A stretch of DNA of 64,000 nucleotides, from NCBI RefSeq assembly GCF_009799925.1, contig NZ_WELK01000001.1:496001-560000 (forward strand), written 5' to 3'. A program made the position numbers and the translations under genes. Source of the DNA: Pseudomonas sp. R-28-1W-6. GTDB lineage: Bacteria > Pseudomonadota > Gammaproteobacteria > Pseudomonadales > Pseudomonadaceae. Position 1 is the stretch's first letter, and the number at the start of each line of letters is the position of its first letter. A model generated the notes under the pieces. That model saw only the letters and a program-made list of their open reading frames with translations. It had not been told where the DNA came from and did not search any database. Positions 1 through 10,610 of the stretch are shown here, piece after piece.

Positions 1-1784
1 GCCACACCGTTGGTCTTGCTGTTGGATTTGGTGATCTCGGCGTCGAGGTAGGCGTAGCCGCCGTAGACCTGCCACTTGTCGGTCAGCTCGCCGCTGAAGG
101 TGGCCTCGAAGCCATCGGTGCGCTGCTCCCCGGCGAGGACCAGCAGGGCCGGGTTGGCCGGGTCAGTGGTCTTCATGTTGGTGCGCTCGAGGCGAAACAC
201 CGCCGCGGTGAGCGACAGGCGGCCGTCGAACAGCTCCCACTTGCTGCCCAGCTCGTAGTTGGTGGTCTCCTCCGGCTCCAGGCCGGCATTGGCCGCGCTG
301 ACGGCGAACACTTCGCCCGAGGGCTGGTAGCCGCGGCTGACCGAGACGTAGTAGGACTGCACCTGGTCGGGCTGGTAGACCAGGCCGGCGCGTGGGCTCC
401 AGGTCTTGTCGGTGCGGTCGAGATCGACGTTGGCCGCGCGCTCGTCGTCGTACTCCTGGCCGAAGATGTCGTAGCGCACGCCCAGCAGGGCCTTCCACTG
501 TGCATTCAGCTCGATCAGGTCCTGCACGTAGAAGCCGGCAGTTTCCTGGAAGTTGGTGCCCTTGGTGGACAGGGTGCTGGCGTGCTCCGGCACGACGACC
601 AGGGCGTCGCGATACACCGGCACCTGGGCCACATTGTTCTGGCTGAATACCCGCTGGTGCTTGTCCTGATGGCCCAGCTCGACGCCATACAGCAGGCTGT
701 GCTGCAGGCCGGCCAGCCGGACCTGCTGCTTCAGCTCGGTCTGGTTGAAGATGCCGTATTCGTCGCGGGCGACGTTGCCGCGGTTCAGCTTGACCAGCAG
801 CTCGCCGTTCGGCGCGGTGACGAAGCGTTTCGCGCCGGAGTCGGCCAGGGTGTTGTTGCGGTCCAGGTCGTAGCGGTAGTAACGGGTGTTGTTGCTCAGG
901 CTGAGATCGTCGTCGATCTGGTAGTCGACACCGGCCGTGAGGGTGAATACCTCGCTGCGTGCATAGTCCTGATCCGGGTCGCCGGAACCGAAGCGCTTGT
1001 CGCGGTCGACATCCACCGGGCGGCCGTCACGGGCGGGGATGCCGAAGTCGATCAGGCGCTGGTCATACAGGTAGGTGGCGCCGAGGTTCAGCTCCAGGTC
1101 GTCGGACAGGCGGAAGTAGGCCGACGGCGCGATGGCCTTGCGGTCGGTGTAGCCGTCGTCGCGGAAGGTGTCGCTGTCCTCCAGCGCGCCAGTGATGCGC
1201 AAGGCCTTGTCGCCCTGCTGCTGGTCGGCCCAGCCGGCATCGAACTGGGTGCGGCGCTGGCCTTCGCTGTCGAAGCTGACGCCGACTTCCTGTTGCGGGG
1301 CGAAATTCGGCTTCTTGCTGACGTTGTTGATCAGCCCGCCGGAGGAGCCGCGACCGTAGAGCACGGCGGCCGGACCCTTGATCACCTCGACCCGCTCGAT
1401 GTTGGACAGGTCGCGGAAGTACAGGGCGTCGTCGCGGAAGCCGTCGACGAAGATGTCGCCGATGGCGCTGAAGCCGCGGATGGTGACCTGGTCGCGCTGG
1501 CCGTCGCCGTTGGACAGGCCGATGCCGGGCACGTTCTTCAGCACGTCCTCCATGGATTGGGCGCCCTGATCCTTGATCACGCTCGCGGGTATAACGTTCA
1601 CCGTCTGCGGGATGTCGCGCAGCGGGGCATCGATCTTCAGCGCCCCCTTGCTCTCGGTGGCCTGGTAGCTCTGTTGGGCATAGTCGCCTTGGATGGTGGT
1701 GGCCGGCAGGGTCGCGGCTGACAGGGCGGGAGCAACGAGTAGGCCGACCAGTGGCAGGGTCGAGGGGATGCGTGAGAAAGTCAC
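1..1784 (-). CDS. TonB-dependent siderophore receptor (partial, C-terminus beyond window)
   Basis: This outer-membrane receptor would import a ferric siderophore using TonB energy. Reading from a GTG at 1784, the protein has a signal peptide ending near LSAA, then a plug domain (IPQTVNVIPASVI, DVLKNVPGIG, RVEVIKGPAAVLYG, GGLINNVSK), then barrel strands. It runs off the left edge, so at least 594 residues are present and the C-terminal strands are missing. No N-terminal signalling domain is seen after the signal peptide, so a sigma/anti-sigma partner is not expected. The GTG start is chosen because GGAG lies 7 bases upstream and the signal peptide begins there; the ATG at 1797 is in another frame. 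A Fur-like box lies upstream. The plug resembles the Fiu/PiuA catecholate group, but the ligand cannot be told from this sequence. Confidence 0.9.
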   Translation of the reverse strand, partial: MTFSRIPSTLPLVGLLVAPALSAATLPATTIQGDYAQQSYQATESKGALKIDAPLRDIPQTVNVIPASVIKDQGAQSMEDVLKNVPGIGLSNGDGQRDQVTIRGFSAIGDIFVDGFRDDALYFRDLSNIERVEVIKGPAAVLYGRGSSGGLINNVSKKPNFAPQQEVGVSFDSEGQRRTQFDAGWADQQQGDKALRITGALEDSDTFRDDGYTDRKAIAPSAYFRLSDDLELNLGATYLYDQRLIDFGIPARDGRPVDVDRDKRFGSGDPDQDYARSEVFTLTAGVDYQIDDDLSLSNNTRYYRYDLDRNNTLADSGAKRFVTAPNGELLVKLNRGNVARDEYGIFNQTELKQQVRLAGLQHSLLYGVELGHQDKHQRVFSQNNVAQVPVYRDALVVVPEHASTLSTKGTNFQETAGFYVQDLIELNAQWKALLGVRYDIFGQEYDDERAANVDLDRTDKTWSPRAGLVYQPDQVQSYYVSVSRGYQPSGEVFAVSAANAGLEPEETTNYELGSKWELFDGRLSLTAAVFRLERTNMKTTDPANPALLVLAGEQRTDGFEATFSGELTDKWQVYGGYAYLDAEITKSNSKTNGV

Positions 1785-1819
1785 CAGAAAGCTCCATTTG
1801 CAAATTATTTGTAAATGGT

Positions 1820-1838
1820 AACAATTCTTATAATTATT
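1820..1838 (-). promoter_or_regulatory. Candidate Fur box upstream of the TonB receptor
   Basis: On the minus strand the 19-mer AATAATTATAAGAATTGTT matches the Fur consensus GATAATGATAATCATTATC at 13 of 19 positions by eye. It lies about 36 bases upstream of the receptor's GTG start, in an unusually AT-rich patch. Iron repression is what is known for this receptor family. The site itself is an inference. Confidence 0.5.
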
Positions 1839-1896
1839 GCGAAGAGCTATATCACGGCGAATTTTCTGCCGGTCAGGTTCAGAGTGAAGGGCAGAA

Positions 1897-1932
1897 AAAA
1901 GCCGCTGCCTGCGCGAGCAGGACAGCGGCTTC
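1897..1932 (-). terminator. Intrinsic terminator of trpBA
   Basis: Read on the minus strand, AAGCCGCTG pairs with CAGCGGCTT around a loop that can itself form a small stem, and a run of T follows. It starts about 16 bases after the trpA stop and separates trpBA from the TonB receptor gene. Confidence 0.8.
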
Positions 1933-1947
1933 GGGGCGCGGGATGGC

Positions 1948-4016
<2,069 letters not shown>

Positions 4017-4050
4017 CTACCCCTGGCCGCTGCCCTGAAAAGCGATTAGA

Positions 4051-4071
4051 TTTCCGTGACACGTCAGGAAA
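4051..4071. promoter_or_regulatory. Candidate TrpI operator between trpBA and trpI
   Basis: TTTCC-N11-GGAAA is a perfect inverted repeat of the T-N11-A type bound by LysR-family regulators. It lies 13 bases upstream of the trpI start and about 70 bases upstream of the trpB start, in the shared intergenic region. The assignment is by position and symmetry only. Confidence 0.45.
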
Positions 4072-4084
4072 ACTCACAGATAGC

Positions 4085-4972
4085 ATGAGCCGAGAACTGC
4101 CCCCGCTGAATGCCCTGCGCGCCTTCGAGGCCGCCGCCCGCCTGCAGAGCGTCAGCCAGGCCGCGGAAGAACTGAGCGTGACCCACGGCGCGGTGAGCCG
4201 GCAGATCCGGCTGCTGGAGGAACAGCTCGGGGTGGCCCTGTTCAGCAAGGACGGGCGCGGCGTAAAACTCACCGATGCCGGCAGCCGCCTGCGCGACGCG
4301 GCGTCTGATGCCTTCGAGCGCCTGCGCAGCACCTGCACCGAGCTGAAACAGCAGCAGGTCGATGCGCCCTTCGTCCTCGCCTGCCCCGGCAGCCTGCTGG
4401 CGCGCTGGTTCATTCCGCGCCTGGATCGGCTCAACCGCGAGCTGCCGGAGTTGCGCCTGCAGCTGTCGGCCAGCGAAGGCGAGCTGGACCCGCGCCGTCC
4501 CGGGGTGGACGCCACCCTGTGCTTCGCCGAGCCGCCCTGGCCGGCGGATATGCAGGTCCATGAATTGACCGTGGAACGCATCGGCCCGGTGCTCAGCCCG
4601 CGCTACCAGGGCCACGACCGTCTGATCGCCGCGCCCGCCGCGGCGCTGCTCGGCGAGCCCTTGCTGCATACCGTGTCGCGTCCGCAGGCCTGGCCGCAGT
4701 GGGCCCGCGCGCAGCGGCTGGATGCCCGGCGGCTGCAGCTGGGCCAGGGTTTCGAGCACCTCTACTACCTGCTGGAAGCGGCGGCGGCCGGCCTCGGCGT
4801 GGCCATCGCGCCGCAGCAGCTGGTCGCCGACGACCTGGCCGGCGGCCGCCTGCTGGCGCCCTGGGGCTTCGTCGAGACCCCGGCCCGCCTGGCCCTGTGG
4901 GTGCCGGCGCGGGCTCGCGATGCGCGCGCCGAGCGCCTGGCCGAGTGGCTGCGGCAGGAGCTGGCCGGCTGA
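4085..4972 (+). CDS. trpI: LysR-family activator of trpBA
   Basis: Transcription activator of trpBA that responds to indoleglycerol phosphate and represses its own gene (known for TrpI). The protein is 295 residues, the length I recall for P. aeruginosa TrpI. It has an N-terminal winged helix-turn-helix ([20 protein letters not shown] then [18 protein letters not shown], about residues 6-62) and a LysR substrate-binding domain from about residue 95. The start at 4085 gives the canonical N-terminus [11 protein letters not shown]; a longer upstream reading would overlap the operator region. Divergence from trpBA supports the name over other GcvA-like LysR proteins. Confidence 0.93.
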   Translation: MSRELPPLNALRAFEAAARLQSVSQAAEELSVTHGAVSRQIRLLEEQLGVALFSKDGRGVKLTDAGSRLRDAASDAFERLRSTCTELKQQQVDAPFVLACPGSLLARWFIPRLDRLNRELPELRLQLSASEGELDPRRPGVDATLCFAEPPWPADMQVHELTVERIGPVLSPRYQGHDRLIAAPAAALLGEPLLHTVSRPQAWPQWARAQRLDARRLQLGQGFEHLYYLLEAAAAGLGVAIAPQQLVADDLAGGRLLAPWGFVETPARLALWVPARARDARAERLAEWLRQELAG

Positions 4973-4983
4973 TTCTCGACTAG

Positions 4984-5011
4984 CCTCAGACAGGAACAGT
5001 CCTGCCTGAGG
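4984..5011 (+). other. Hairpin overlapping the ribosome binding site of the dodecin gene
   Basis: CCTCAG-A-CAGGA pairs with TCCTG-CCTGAGG around a short loop. The 3' arm contains part of the GAGGAG ribosome binding site, 6 bases before the dodecin ATG. There is no T-tract, so it is more likely a hairpin that can mask translation than a terminator of trpI. Function is inferred. Confidence 0.4.
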
Positions 5012-5020
5012 AGAAGCAGC

Positions 5021-5236
5021 ATGTCCGATCACCACACCTACAAGAAGATCGAAGTCGTCGGTTCGTCGAAGCTCAGCATCGAGGACGCGATCAGCAACGC
5101 CCTGGCCGAATGCGCCAAGTCCGTGCGCAACATGGACTGGTTCGAGGTCACCGAAACCCGTGGGCATATCGAGAACGGCAAGGTCGGCCACTATCAGGTG
5201 ACCCTGAAGGTCGGCTTCCGCATCGGCAATAGCTGA
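5021..5236 (+). CDS. Dodecin family flavin-binding protein
   Basis: Small cytoplasmic dodecameric protein that stores or buffers flavin (or CoA in some members). The 71-residue product has the dodecin fold signature: KKIEVVGSS at the first strand, the helix IEDAISNALAECAKSVRN, the flavin-stacking Trp in the NMDWFEV strand, and the GHYQVTLKVGFRI strand. The ribosome binding site GAGGAG lies within a hairpin. No operon partner is evident. Confidence 0.92.
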   Translation: MSDHHTYKKIEVVGSSKLSIEDAISNALAECAKSVRNMDWFEVTETRGHIENGKVGHYQVTLKVGFRIGNS

Positions 5237-5392
5237 GGCGTTGGCAGAAATTCACTGGCCGTTGCGCTAGGCTGCCTGAGGTCTGGCAGCGTGGTGCCGG
5301 GGTTCGCCCAACGGCGTCCGCCCCTGCCGCCTGGGGTGGATTGCCCCGTCATGGCTCGTATGAGCCCTTTGCCTAACGAAGGAGCGTTAACC

Positions 5393-5617
5393 ATGAAGCA
5401 ACTGATCCTGGGCCTGGCCCTGTTTTCCCTGGCCGGCTCGGCCCTGGCGGCGGCCAAGCCGTGCGAGGAGCTCAAGGCGGAGATCGACGCCAAGCTCAAG
5501 GCCAAGGGCGTCGCCGCCTACAGCCTGGAGGTGGTGGACAAGGGCAGCGCCGGCGACAAGACGGTGGTCGGCACCTGCGAAGGTGGCAGCAAGGAAATCG
5601 TCTACCAGCGCGGCTGA
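5393..5617 (+). CDS. DUF1161 small periplasmic protein
   Basis: The 74-residue product has a signal peptide ([20 protein letters not shown]) and a mature domain with Cys24 and Cys62 ([17 protein letters not shown]), the pattern of DUF1161. The two cysteines could form a disulfide after export. The ATG at 5393 is chosen because GGAG lies nearby and the signal peptide begins there. Function is unknown. A terminator follows directly, so it is probably a single-gene unit. Confidence 0.8.
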   Translation: MKQLILGLALFSLAGSALAAAKPCEELKAEIDAKLKAKGVAAYSLEVVDKGSAGDKTVVGTCEGGSKEIVYQRG

Positions 5618-5636
5618 GCGCAGCCCTCACCGGCAC

Positions 5637-5672
5637 AGGCCGGAGTTCCCGCAAGGGGCTCCGGCCTTTTCG
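5637..5672 (+). terminator. Intrinsic terminator after the DUF1161 gene
   Basis: AGGCCGGAG pairs with CTCCGGCCT across a 16-base loop, followed by TTTT. Confidence 0.8.
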
Positions 5673-5727
5673 TTGTTGCCTTTCGCCGCGCCGCCCCCAT
5701 AAAGCAGGGATGACCTCAGGAGGCTGT

Positions 5728-6726
5728 ATGAGCAGGCTATCCACCACCCCGTTTTCCATCCTCGACCTGGCGCCGATGCGCGACGACGAGACCGGCCCGG
5801 CGCCGGCCCTGCAACGCTCCCTGGCCCTGGCGCAGCACGCCGAGCGCCTGGGCTTCTCGCGCTACTGGGTGGCCGAGCACCACAACATGGAAGGCATCGC
5901 CAGCTCGGCCACGGCCGTGCTGCTCGGCTACCTGGCCGCCGGCACCACCACCCTGCGCCTGGGCTCCGGCGGCATCATGCTGCCCAACCATGCGCCGCTG
6001 GTGGTGGCTGAGCAGTTCGGCACCCTCGCCGCGCTCTATCCGGGGCGCATCGAGCTGGGCCTGGGCCGCGCGCCGGGGGCCGACCAGCAGACCGCCCGCG
6101 CCCTGCGCCGCGACCGCCTGGGCAGCGCCGACGACTTCCCCGAGGATGTCGAGGAACTGCAGGCCCTGCTCGGCCCGCGCCAGCCGGGGCAGCAGGTGAT
6201 CGCCATGCCCGGCATGGATAGCAACGTGCCGCTCTGGCTGCTCGGCTCCAGCCTGTTCAGCGCCCAGCTGGCGGCGCAGAAGGGCCTGCCCTATGCCTTC
6301 GCCGCGCACTTCGCGCCGCGCTACCTGCACCAGGCGCTGCGCATCTACCGCGACAATTTCCAGCCCTCGGCCGTGCTCGACAAGCCCTACGCCATGGTCG
6401 GCGTGCCACTGATCGCCGCACCCAGCGACGAGGAGGCCGAGTTCCTCGCCACCACCGCCTTCCAGCGCGTGCTGGCGCTGCTGCGCGGGCAGAGCTTGGT
6501 GCTGCGCCCGCCGGTGGAGAGCATGGCCGGGCGCTGGCAGCCGCACGAGCAGCAGGCGGTGGGCGATTTCCTCGGCCTGGCGGTGATCGGTGGGCCGCAG
6601 AAGGTGCGCGCGCGCCTGGAGATTCTGCTGGAGCAGACCGGCGCCGACGAGCTGATCTTCACCGGCGACCTGTACCAGCACGAGCACCGCCTGCGCAGCT
6701 TCGAGATTGTGGCCGGGTTGCGTTAG
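5728..6726 (+). CDS. LLM-class flavin-dependent oxidoreductase
   Basis: Luciferase-like monooxygenase fold enzyme of 332 residues that would use reduced FMN; substrate unknown. Features are the N-terminal [12 protein letters not shown], the conserved YWVAEHHN motif, [16 protein letters not shown], and a C-terminal [24 protein letters not shown] segment, as in the YhbW/MsnO8 subgroup. The ATG at 5728 follows AGGAGG with good spacing. It is flanked by a terminator upstream and a REP doublet downstream, so it is probably monocistronic. Confidence 0.88.
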   Translation: MSRLSTTPFSILDLAPMRDDETGPAPALQRSLALAQHAERLGFSRYWVAEHHNMEGIASSATAVLLGYLAAGTTTLRLGSGGIMLPNHAPLVVAEQFGTLAALYPGRIELGLGRAPGADQQTARALRRDRLGSADDFPEDVEELQALLGPRQPGQQVIAMPGMDSNVPLWLLGSSLFSAQLAAQKGLPYAFAAHFAPRYLHQALRIYRDNFQPSAVLDKPYAMVGVPLIAAPSDEEAEFLATTAFQRVLALLRGQSLVLRPPVESMAGRWQPHEQQAVGDFLGLAVIGGPQKVRARLEILLEQTGADELIFTGDLYQHEHRLRSFEIVAGLR

Positions 6727-6751
6727 CTAACGCGCGGCAGGCGCCGCTCTT

Positions 6752-6816
6752 GTGGGAGCGGCTTCAGCCGCGAAAACCCGACGCCGCAAGAGCATCGCGG
6801 TTAAAGCCGCTCCCAC
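6752..6816. repeat. REP doublet (inverted pair)
   Basis: TGGGAGCGGCTTCAGCCGCGA is followed after a short spacer by its near-complement ending in GCCGCTCCCAC. This is a Pseudomonas REP pair in the gap between convergent genes. A second copy with the same ends lies inside recC at 59172. Confidence 0.9.
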
Positions 6817-6877
6817 CAAATCGCGTGTGGCGGCAGGCAGGCTGCCGAGTAGCCCGGATTACCTACGGGCCAGGCCA

Positions 6878-7300
6878 TCAACCAAAGGTGTTGCAGCGCA
6901 GCACCTTGGCACGCGCCAGCACCCGGCGCTGGCTGTCGTACAGCCAGCCCTGGGCCTTCATCAGCAGCGGCCGGGCCTCGATGCGGTACTGCTGGCCGGC
7001 GGCGAAGCCGTCGTACTGCAGGCGCAGGTGGCAGGTCATCTGCAGCGGTTCGCTGTTGAAGTCGCTGCCACCGCCGCCGCCGGCCACTTCGAACTGGAAG
7101 CGCACATCCAGGGTGTGGGCCCCGGGGCTGACCTGGAAGTAGCGACCGTCGGGGGTCTGCTGATCGTCCAGCTTGTGCGCCATCAGGGTATAGCCGGCGC
7201 TGGCGTACAGCGTGACCCAGGCCTGCTGCGGGTCGGGGCTGGGCAACGGGCTGGCGCAGGCGCCGAGCGTGAGCAGGGCGAGGAGAAAGAGTGGGCGCAT
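6878..7300 (-). CDS. Small lipoprotein, paralogue of its upstream neighbour
   Basis: 140-residue predicted lipoprotein with lipobox LGAC at residues 12-15 (MRPLFLLALLTLGAC). The mature part has the phrases YFQVSPGAHTLDVRFQFEV, CHLRLQYDGFAAGQQYRIEAR and a Cys near the C-terminus (VLRCNTFG), all mirrored in the gene just upstream. The recurring YFQVSPG..LQVR strand pattern suggests a small beta-sandwich. AGGAG precedes the ATG at 7300. Function is not recognised. A glycine run interrupts one loop. Confidence 0.75.
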   Translation of the reverse strand: MRPLFLLALLTLGACASPLPSPDPQQAWVTLYASAGYTLMAHKLDDQQTPDGRYFQVSPGAHTLDVRFQFEVAGGGGGSDFNSEPLQMTCHLRLQYDGFAAGQQYRIEARPLLMKAQGWLYDSQRRVLARAKVLRCNTFG

Positions 7301-7341
7301 GGTGGATGACTCCTGGCGACAGGCTTTCAGCATAACGCCGA

Positions 7342-7758
7342 TCAAACCTCGCCGCAGCGACCTTCGCGGGCCCGCGCCAGGTGCTGGCCACGGGTGTCGT
7401 AGAGCTTGGCCCAGGGGCGGAAACCATGGCTGCCGGTGCGCAGCAGGTAGCGCTGGCCGGCGGCGAATTCGGCGTAGTCCAGGGTCAGCAGGCAGGTGCG
7501 CGGGCGGCCCTGGCTGTTGGGGCCGATATTGCCCGGCGCAACCCGGAACTGCAGGCGTACCTGCAAGGCGTGGCGCCCGGGGCTGACCTGGAAGTAGCGG
7601 TCGTCCTCCAGGGCCTTGCCGTCCACCTGCAGGGCCTGCAGCCGCTGGTCTTCGCCGCCGTGCAGCTCGATCCAGGCCTGGCCGGGGTCGTGGCGCGGCA
7701 GCCAGAGGGCACAGCCGGCAAGGACGATGGGCAGGCAGCAGAGCAACAGGCGGCGCAT
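7342..7758 (-). CDS. Small lipoprotein, paralogue of its downstream neighbour
   Basis: 138-residue predicted lipoprotein with lipobox LAGC (MRRLLLCCLPIVLAGC). It shares RYFQVSPGRHALQVRLQFRV, LTLDYAEFAAGQRYLLR and a penultimate Cys (EGRCGEV) with the following gene, 41 bases downstream on the same strand, so the pair looks like a tandem duplication. The ATG at 7758 has GAGGA 7 bases upstream; a start 15 bases earlier lacks such a site. Function unknown. Confidence 0.75.
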   Translation of the reverse strand: MRRLLLCCLPIVLAGCALWLPRHDPGQAWIELHGGEDQRLQALQVDGKALEDDRYFQVSPGRHALQVRLQFRVAPGNIGPNSQGRPRTCLLTLDYAEFAAGQRYLLRTGSHGFRPWAKLYDTRGQHLARAREGRCGEV

Positions 7759-7813
7759 GGCGGTTTTCCTCATGGGTGGCGTATGGCAGGGGCAATGCAA
7801 TAGGCTCATGGGC

Positions 7814-8890
7814 ATGTTACCGATCCCATCGTTCGTCATACTCGACCGCGCCCGCCGCCGCGTGGTTCCCCTGCTGCTCGGCCTGCTGCTGAGCGGTTGT
7901 GCCAACCTGGATTATTTGAGCCACCTGGCCGTGGGGCAGGCGCGGTTGCTGCAGGCGCGTGAGCCGGTCAGCGCGATTCTCGCCGACCCGGGCGCCGACC
8001 CGCAGCTGCAGCGGCGTCTGGCCCTGGCCCAGCAGGCCCGGACCTTTGCCAGCGCCGAACTGGGCCTGCCGGACAACCGCAGCTATCGCCTGTATGCCGA
8101 TCTGCAGCGGCCCTACGTGGTGTGGAATGTGTTCGCCACCGCCGAGCTGTCCCTGGCGCCGCAGACCCACTGCTTCCCCATCGCCGGCTGCGTGGCCTAC
8201 CGCGGCTACTACCAGCAGGGCCGCGCCCGTGGCGCCGCCGCGCTGCTGCGCCAGGAGGGGCTGGATACCCATGTCGCCGGGATCGAGGCCTATTCCACCC
8301 TGGGCTGGTTCGATGACCCGATCCTCAACAGCATGCTGCGCTGGGACGACGAGCGTCTGGCCGCGGTGATCTTCCACGAGCTGGCGCACCAGCAGCTGTA
8401 TGTGCAGGACGACACCGCGTTCAACGAGTCCTTCGCCAGCTTCGTCGAGCAGCAAGGCCTGCACCAGTGGCGGGTCAGCCGTGGCCTGCCGGCGCAGGAC
8501 GACGCCGGCGAACGGCAGAATCAGCAGTTCATCGCGCTGATCCTGGCCAGCCGCGCGCGCCTCGAACGGCTGTACGCCAGCCCGCGCAGCGACGCGGAAA
8601 AGCGCCAGGGCAAGGCTGCCGAGTTCGCCCGCCTGCGCGGCGAGTACCGCCGGCTGCGCGATGACCAATGGCACGGCGACCGGCGTTTCGATGCCTGGAT
8701 CAACGCGCCGCTGAACAATGCCAAGCTGCTGCCCTTCGGTCTGTATGACCAGTGGGTGCCGGCGTTTGCCACCTTGTTTCGCCAGGCCGGCGGCGACTGG
8801 GCCGTCTTCTATGCGCAAGCCACGCTACTCGGCGAGTTGCTGGCCAAGCAGCGCCATGCCCGGTTGAACAGGCTGGCGGCGGGCAACTAG
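7814..8890 (+). CDS. Putative aminopeptidase lipoprotein (HExxH zinc peptidase)
   Basis: 358-residue predicted lipoprotein with lipobox LSGC ending at Cys29. The zinc motif HELAH starts near residue 188, and NESFASFVE about 20 residues later would supply the third ligand. This is the pattern of the bacterial 'Aminopep' family of cell-envelope peptidases; the substrate is unknown. An AGG sits 9 bases before the ATG at 7814, and an in-frame ATG at 7808 is an alternative. It is divergent from the lipoprotein pair. Confidence 0.85.
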   Translation: MLPIPSFVILDRARRRVVPLLLGLLLSGCANLDYLSHLAVGQARLLQAREPVSAILADPGADPQLQRRLALAQQARTFASAELGLPDNRSYRLYADLQRPYVVWNVFATAELSLAPQTHCFPIAGCVAYRGYYQQGRARGAAALLRQEGLDTHVAGIEAYSTLGWFDDPILNSMLRWDDERLAAVIFHELAHQQLYVQDDTAFNESFASFVEQQGLHQWRVSRGLPAQDDAGERQNQQFIALILASRARLERLYASPRSDAEKRQGKAAEFARLRGEYRRLRDDQWHGDRRFDAWINAPLNNAKLLPFGLYDQWVPAFATLFRQAGGDWAVFYAQATLLGELLAKQRHARLNRLAAGN

Positions 8891-8917
8891 CGCACGAAGC
8901 AGCCGGGTACCTGGCCA

Positions 8918-9880
8918 TCAAACGGCTTGCGGCCGGTACACCCAGCGCAGGCTCAGGCGCGTCAGCGGCCAGAGCAGGGCCAGCAGGCCCAGACCGGGCA
9001 GCGCCAGCAGCGCTTCGCTGAACAGCTCGTTGCCGTTCAGGGTATACAGCGCGATGGCCACGGCAACCAGCACGAAGGCCAGCAGCCAGAGCAACAGGCA
9101 CAGCAGGCTGGCCAGGATCAGCCGACCCGGGTTGCACTGCCTCAGTTGCAGCGGCAGGCCGCTCCAGGCCGCGGCGAAAACCAGTGCGCCGTACGGCAGG
9201 CCGACCAGCAGGAGCAGGCCGTAGACCCAGGTGTTGTCGTAGAAGAATACCTGTTCCGGCAGCAGGCTCAGCAGCTTCAGATAGAACACCGCAAAACACA
9301 GGGCAAAGGCCAGTGCCGGTTCCCCGCGCGCGATCGCCTGGGCCTTGCCTGGCTCGGCGTTGCGGCGCAGCAGGTGCAGGCACAGCCACAGCGGTAGCAG
9401 GGTGTCGAGGGCGAACAGCAGCAGGTTGATCGGCTCGCTGACCAGCAACTGCGCCAGCGTCGGTGATTCGAACCATTCATAGGCCCAGGCCAGCAGGTGC
9501 GCCAGCAACTGCCCGCCGAACAGCCCAGCAGCCAGAGACAGCGCCAGCGCCATGCCGAAGTACAGCGCCAGCAGCTGCCGCGGGCGCTTGAAACCGGCGA
9601 TGGCGTGCCGTTCCAGATAGCTGCGGGTCAGCAGCAGGGCGGCCACTGCGCTGAGCAGCGTGGCCTCGACGAACGAGGCGAGGATCTGCGGCAGGTACTC
9701 CAGATAACTCGCGAAAATCTGCTCATCCTGCAGCAGCCAGACGTTGAGCAGATTGATGACCAGGCCGAGCAGGCCGATCAGTGCGGCCAGGCCCATGAAG
9801 GCGTAAGGCAGGCTGGGCGCCTTGGCCGCCGGCTGGGCCTGGGCCGTTGCGGCTGGGGTGTCGAAAGGGTTGGCGTGCAT
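8918..9880 (-). CDS. Polytopic membrane protein, family not recognised
   Basis: 320-residue inner-membrane protein. After a soluble Ala/Pro/Gln-rich N-terminus of about 25 residues there are around seven to eight hydrophobic segments (for example LAALIGLLGLVINLLNVWLL, VEATLLSAVAALLL, ALYFGMALALSLAAGLFGG, ILASLLCLLLWLLAFVLVAV). No catalytic or transporter motif is evident. It converges on the aminopeptidase gene with a 27-base gap. Confidence 0.75.
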   Translation of the reverse strand: MHANPFDTPAATAQAQPAAKAPSLPYAFMGLAALIGLLGLVINLLNVWLLQDEQIFASYLEYLPQILASFVEATLLSAVAALLLTRSYLERHAIAGFKRPRQLLALYFGMALALSLAAGLFGGQLLAHLLAWAYEWFESPTLAQLLVSEPINLLLFALDTLLPLWLCLHLLRRNAEPGKAQAIARGEPALAFALCFAVFYLKLLSLLPEQVFFYDNTWVYGLLLLVGLPYGALVFAAAWSGLPLQLRQCNPGRLILASLLCLLLWLLAFVLVAVAIALYTLNGNELFSEALLALPGLGLLALLWPLTRLSLRWVYRPQAV

Positions 9881-9937
9881 GGGGGAAAGTCCTTTTCTAT
9901 TGTCTGAGTCGCGGCGCGATAACCAATCAGGTCGGGG

Positions 9938-10486
9938 CTATTCGGCCTGGTCGTAGCCCTCGGCGATATGCAGGTCCTTGAGCTTCACGTAGTTGGCCGC
10001 GCTGTAGCTGAAGAAGGCGCGCTCCTTGTCGCTCAGCGCCCGCGCCTGCTGCACCGGGCTGCCGACGTAGAGGTAGCCGCTCTGCAGCACCTTGCCCGGC
10101 GGCACCAGGCTGCCGGCGCCGATGATCACCTCGTCCTGCACCACCGCGCCGTCCATCACGATGCTGCCCATGCCGACCAGGATGCGGTTGCCCAGGGTGC
10201 AGCCGTGCAGGGTGACCTTGTGGCCGATGGTCACTTCGTCGCCGATGATCAGCGGGTAGCCGTCCGGGTTGAACGGCCCGGCGTGGGTGATGTGCAGCAC
10301 GCTGCCGTCCTGCACGCTGGTGCGGTTGCCAATCCTGATTCGGTGCATATCGCCGCGGATCAGGGCGAAGGGCCACACCGAGCTGTCTTCGCCCAGTTCG
10401 ACATCGCCGATGACCACGGACGAGCGGTCGACGAACACCCGTGCGCCGAGCTGCGGGTTCACGCCCTGGTATGTACGAATCGCCAC
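9938..10486 (-). CDS. Gamma-class carbonic anhydrase family protein
   Basis: 182-residue left-handed beta-helix protein made of hexapeptide repeats (VVIGDV, IGNRTSVQDGSVLHI, IGDEVTIGHKVTLHGC, VIIGAGSLVPPG). Metal-ligand histidines are visible in VLHITHAG and IGHKV. It resembles YrdA/PaaY-like proteins, of which only some have shown carbonic anhydrase activity, so the activity is uncertain. It is divergent from prlC; this pairing, as I recall, is also found in P. aeruginosa. Confidence 0.9.
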   Translation of the reverse strand: MAIRTYQGVNPQLGARVFVDRSSVVIGDVELGEDSSVWPFALIRGDMHRIRIGNRTSVQDGSVLHITHAGPFNPDGYPLIIGDEVTIGHKVTLHGCTLGNRILVGMGSIVMDGAVVQDEVIIGAGSLVPPGKVLQSGYLYVGSPVQQARALSDKERAFFSYSAANYVKLKDLHIAEGYDQAE

Positions 10487-10610
10487 GATAGAAAGCTCCC
10501 AAGCTGCGGTTTGCCCCGATTGTAATTAACATGCAGGGCATTCCGGTTGTGAATTGCCGCCCGCGGCCCCATAACCTGTTCCTGAATATGCGCATCAAAG
10601 GTGCCTTGCC

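Noticed and set aside
582-1721. Long plus-strand open frame (379 codons)
   Set aside because: It is antisense to the TonB receptor, whose plug and barrel motifs are clear on the minus strand. High GC makes such shadow frames common.
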